The notes under the pieces: model-generated
What the model was told of the DNA's origin: nothing
What the model saw: only the letters and a program-made list of their open reading frames with translations
The model's database searches: none
Translations under genes and position numbers: made by a program
Source: Methanobacteriota archaeon
GTDB taxonomy: Archaea; Halobacteriota; Methanosarcinia; Methanosarcinales; Methanoperedenaceae
DNA length: 5,193 nucleotides
Assembly (NCBI GenBank): GCA_018899795.1
Contig: JAHIHJ010000427.1
Coordinates: 1-5,193 of the forward strand
Reading direction: 5' to 3'
Shown: in pieces, positions 4,775 to 5,193 of the stretch
How positions within the stretch are numbered: position 1 is the first letter of the stretch
Layout of the letters: every line of letters starts with the position of its first letter

Positions 4775-5193
4775 ATGGTACAAAAAGAAGTAGTGGGATT
4801 GAATATAAAGGGAGATAAATACAAAGATGCAAAGGTAAGGATAATAAAAGAGAGGTTTAGGAACCATAAAATAAAGTTCAACAAACCGCTTTCAAATATT
4901 ATTTTAGAAAATTTGCCAAAAAATGAAAAGTTTTTCACTAAGTATCAAAATATAATACCAATAATTTTTGGCAAAGATATAAAAGGTATTACTTTTAATG
5001 ATAATGATGATGTAATCTACAATATAACTACAAACGAGTTGGGGGCAAGCTCTCCGATAGCAACAGATTCAGAAGTCATACACAATTTAAAAGAGACAGC
5101 AGAGACTATTTTAAAAGTATATGGGATGCCAGAACGAGAATATGAATTAATTGAAGGGGCAAATTTTGAACAGATTGAAGGCTATAATCTTCA
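4775..5193 (+). CDS. AT-rich gene of unknown function, N-terminal part (runs off right edge)
   Basis: An open frame of 139 complete codons begins at ATG 4775 and has no stop before the window ends. GGAGAT (4763-4768) lies six bases upstream as ribosome-binding site. The product begins MVQKEVVGLNIKGDKYKDAK and is rich in Lys, Asn and Ile. It has no signal peptide, membrane segment or Cys motif, and probably forms a mixed alpha/beta cytoplasmic domain. Basic clusters at about 12-38 are the only notable charge feature. I do not recognise a family. Over 4801-5040 the G+C is about 25 percent, against roughly half in the cytochrome and haem genes. That is a composition typical of recently acquired or accessory genes. 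The real product may be much longer. Confidence 0.8.
   Translation, partial: MVQKEVVGLNIKGDKYKDAKVRIIKERFRNHKIKFNKPLSNIILENLPKNEKFFTKYQNIIPIIFGKDIKGITFNDNDDVIYNITTNELGASSPIATDSEVIHNLKETAETILKVYGMPEREYELIEGANFEQIEGYNL

Noticed and set aside
4722..4793. A 23-codon plus-strand frame overlapping the start of the AT-rich gene
   Set aside because: It has no ribosome-binding site and no recognisable feature. Such short frames are expected by chance; a leader peptide cannot be ruled out but has no support.

Overview
The window reads as archaeal chromosome. Protein genes are preceded by TATA/BRE-type promoters and by GGTG- or GGAG-type ribosome-binding sites. The porphyrin genes are of the C5 (glutamate) pathway type. 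A secreted multiheme cytochrome c ends in what looks like a PGF-CTERM archaeosortase signal. A cytochrome-rich Methanosarcinales-type archaeon, possibly a Methanoperedens (ANME-2d) relative, fits best. That placement is inference from gene content and has not been tested by any search.

Layout. (1) Positions 3-296, minus strand: the start of a secreted Gly/Met-rich protein that runs off the left edge, with a good promoter and a hairpin in its leader. (2) Positions 297-534: intergenic, holding a large CACAGAG-type inverted repeat and the terminator of the next operon. (3) Positions 535-3471, minus strand: a tightly coupled three-gene tetrapyrrole operon in the order hemL, hemC, cobA, with 4- and 11-base overlaps between genes. 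(4) Positions 3472-3587: a short divergent promoter region. (5) Positions 3588-4514, plus strand: a 308-residue secreted cytochrome with eleven CXXCH haem sites and a C-terminal anchor. (6) Positions 4515-4774: intergenic, with a probable terminator, a strong hairpin and palindromes. (7) Positions 4775-5193, plus strand: the start of an AT-rich gene of unknown function, cut by the right edge.

How the genes fit together. HemL makes 5-aminolevulinate, HemC makes hydroxymethylbilane and CobA methylates uroporphyrinogen III to precorrin-2. In archaea precorrin-2 leads to sirohaem, cobalamin, F430 and, by the sirohaem-dependent Ahb route, haem. An eleven-haem cytochrome is a heavy haem consumer, so its divergent position next to this operon is suggestive. 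The window shows no shared regulator, so the functional link is inference.
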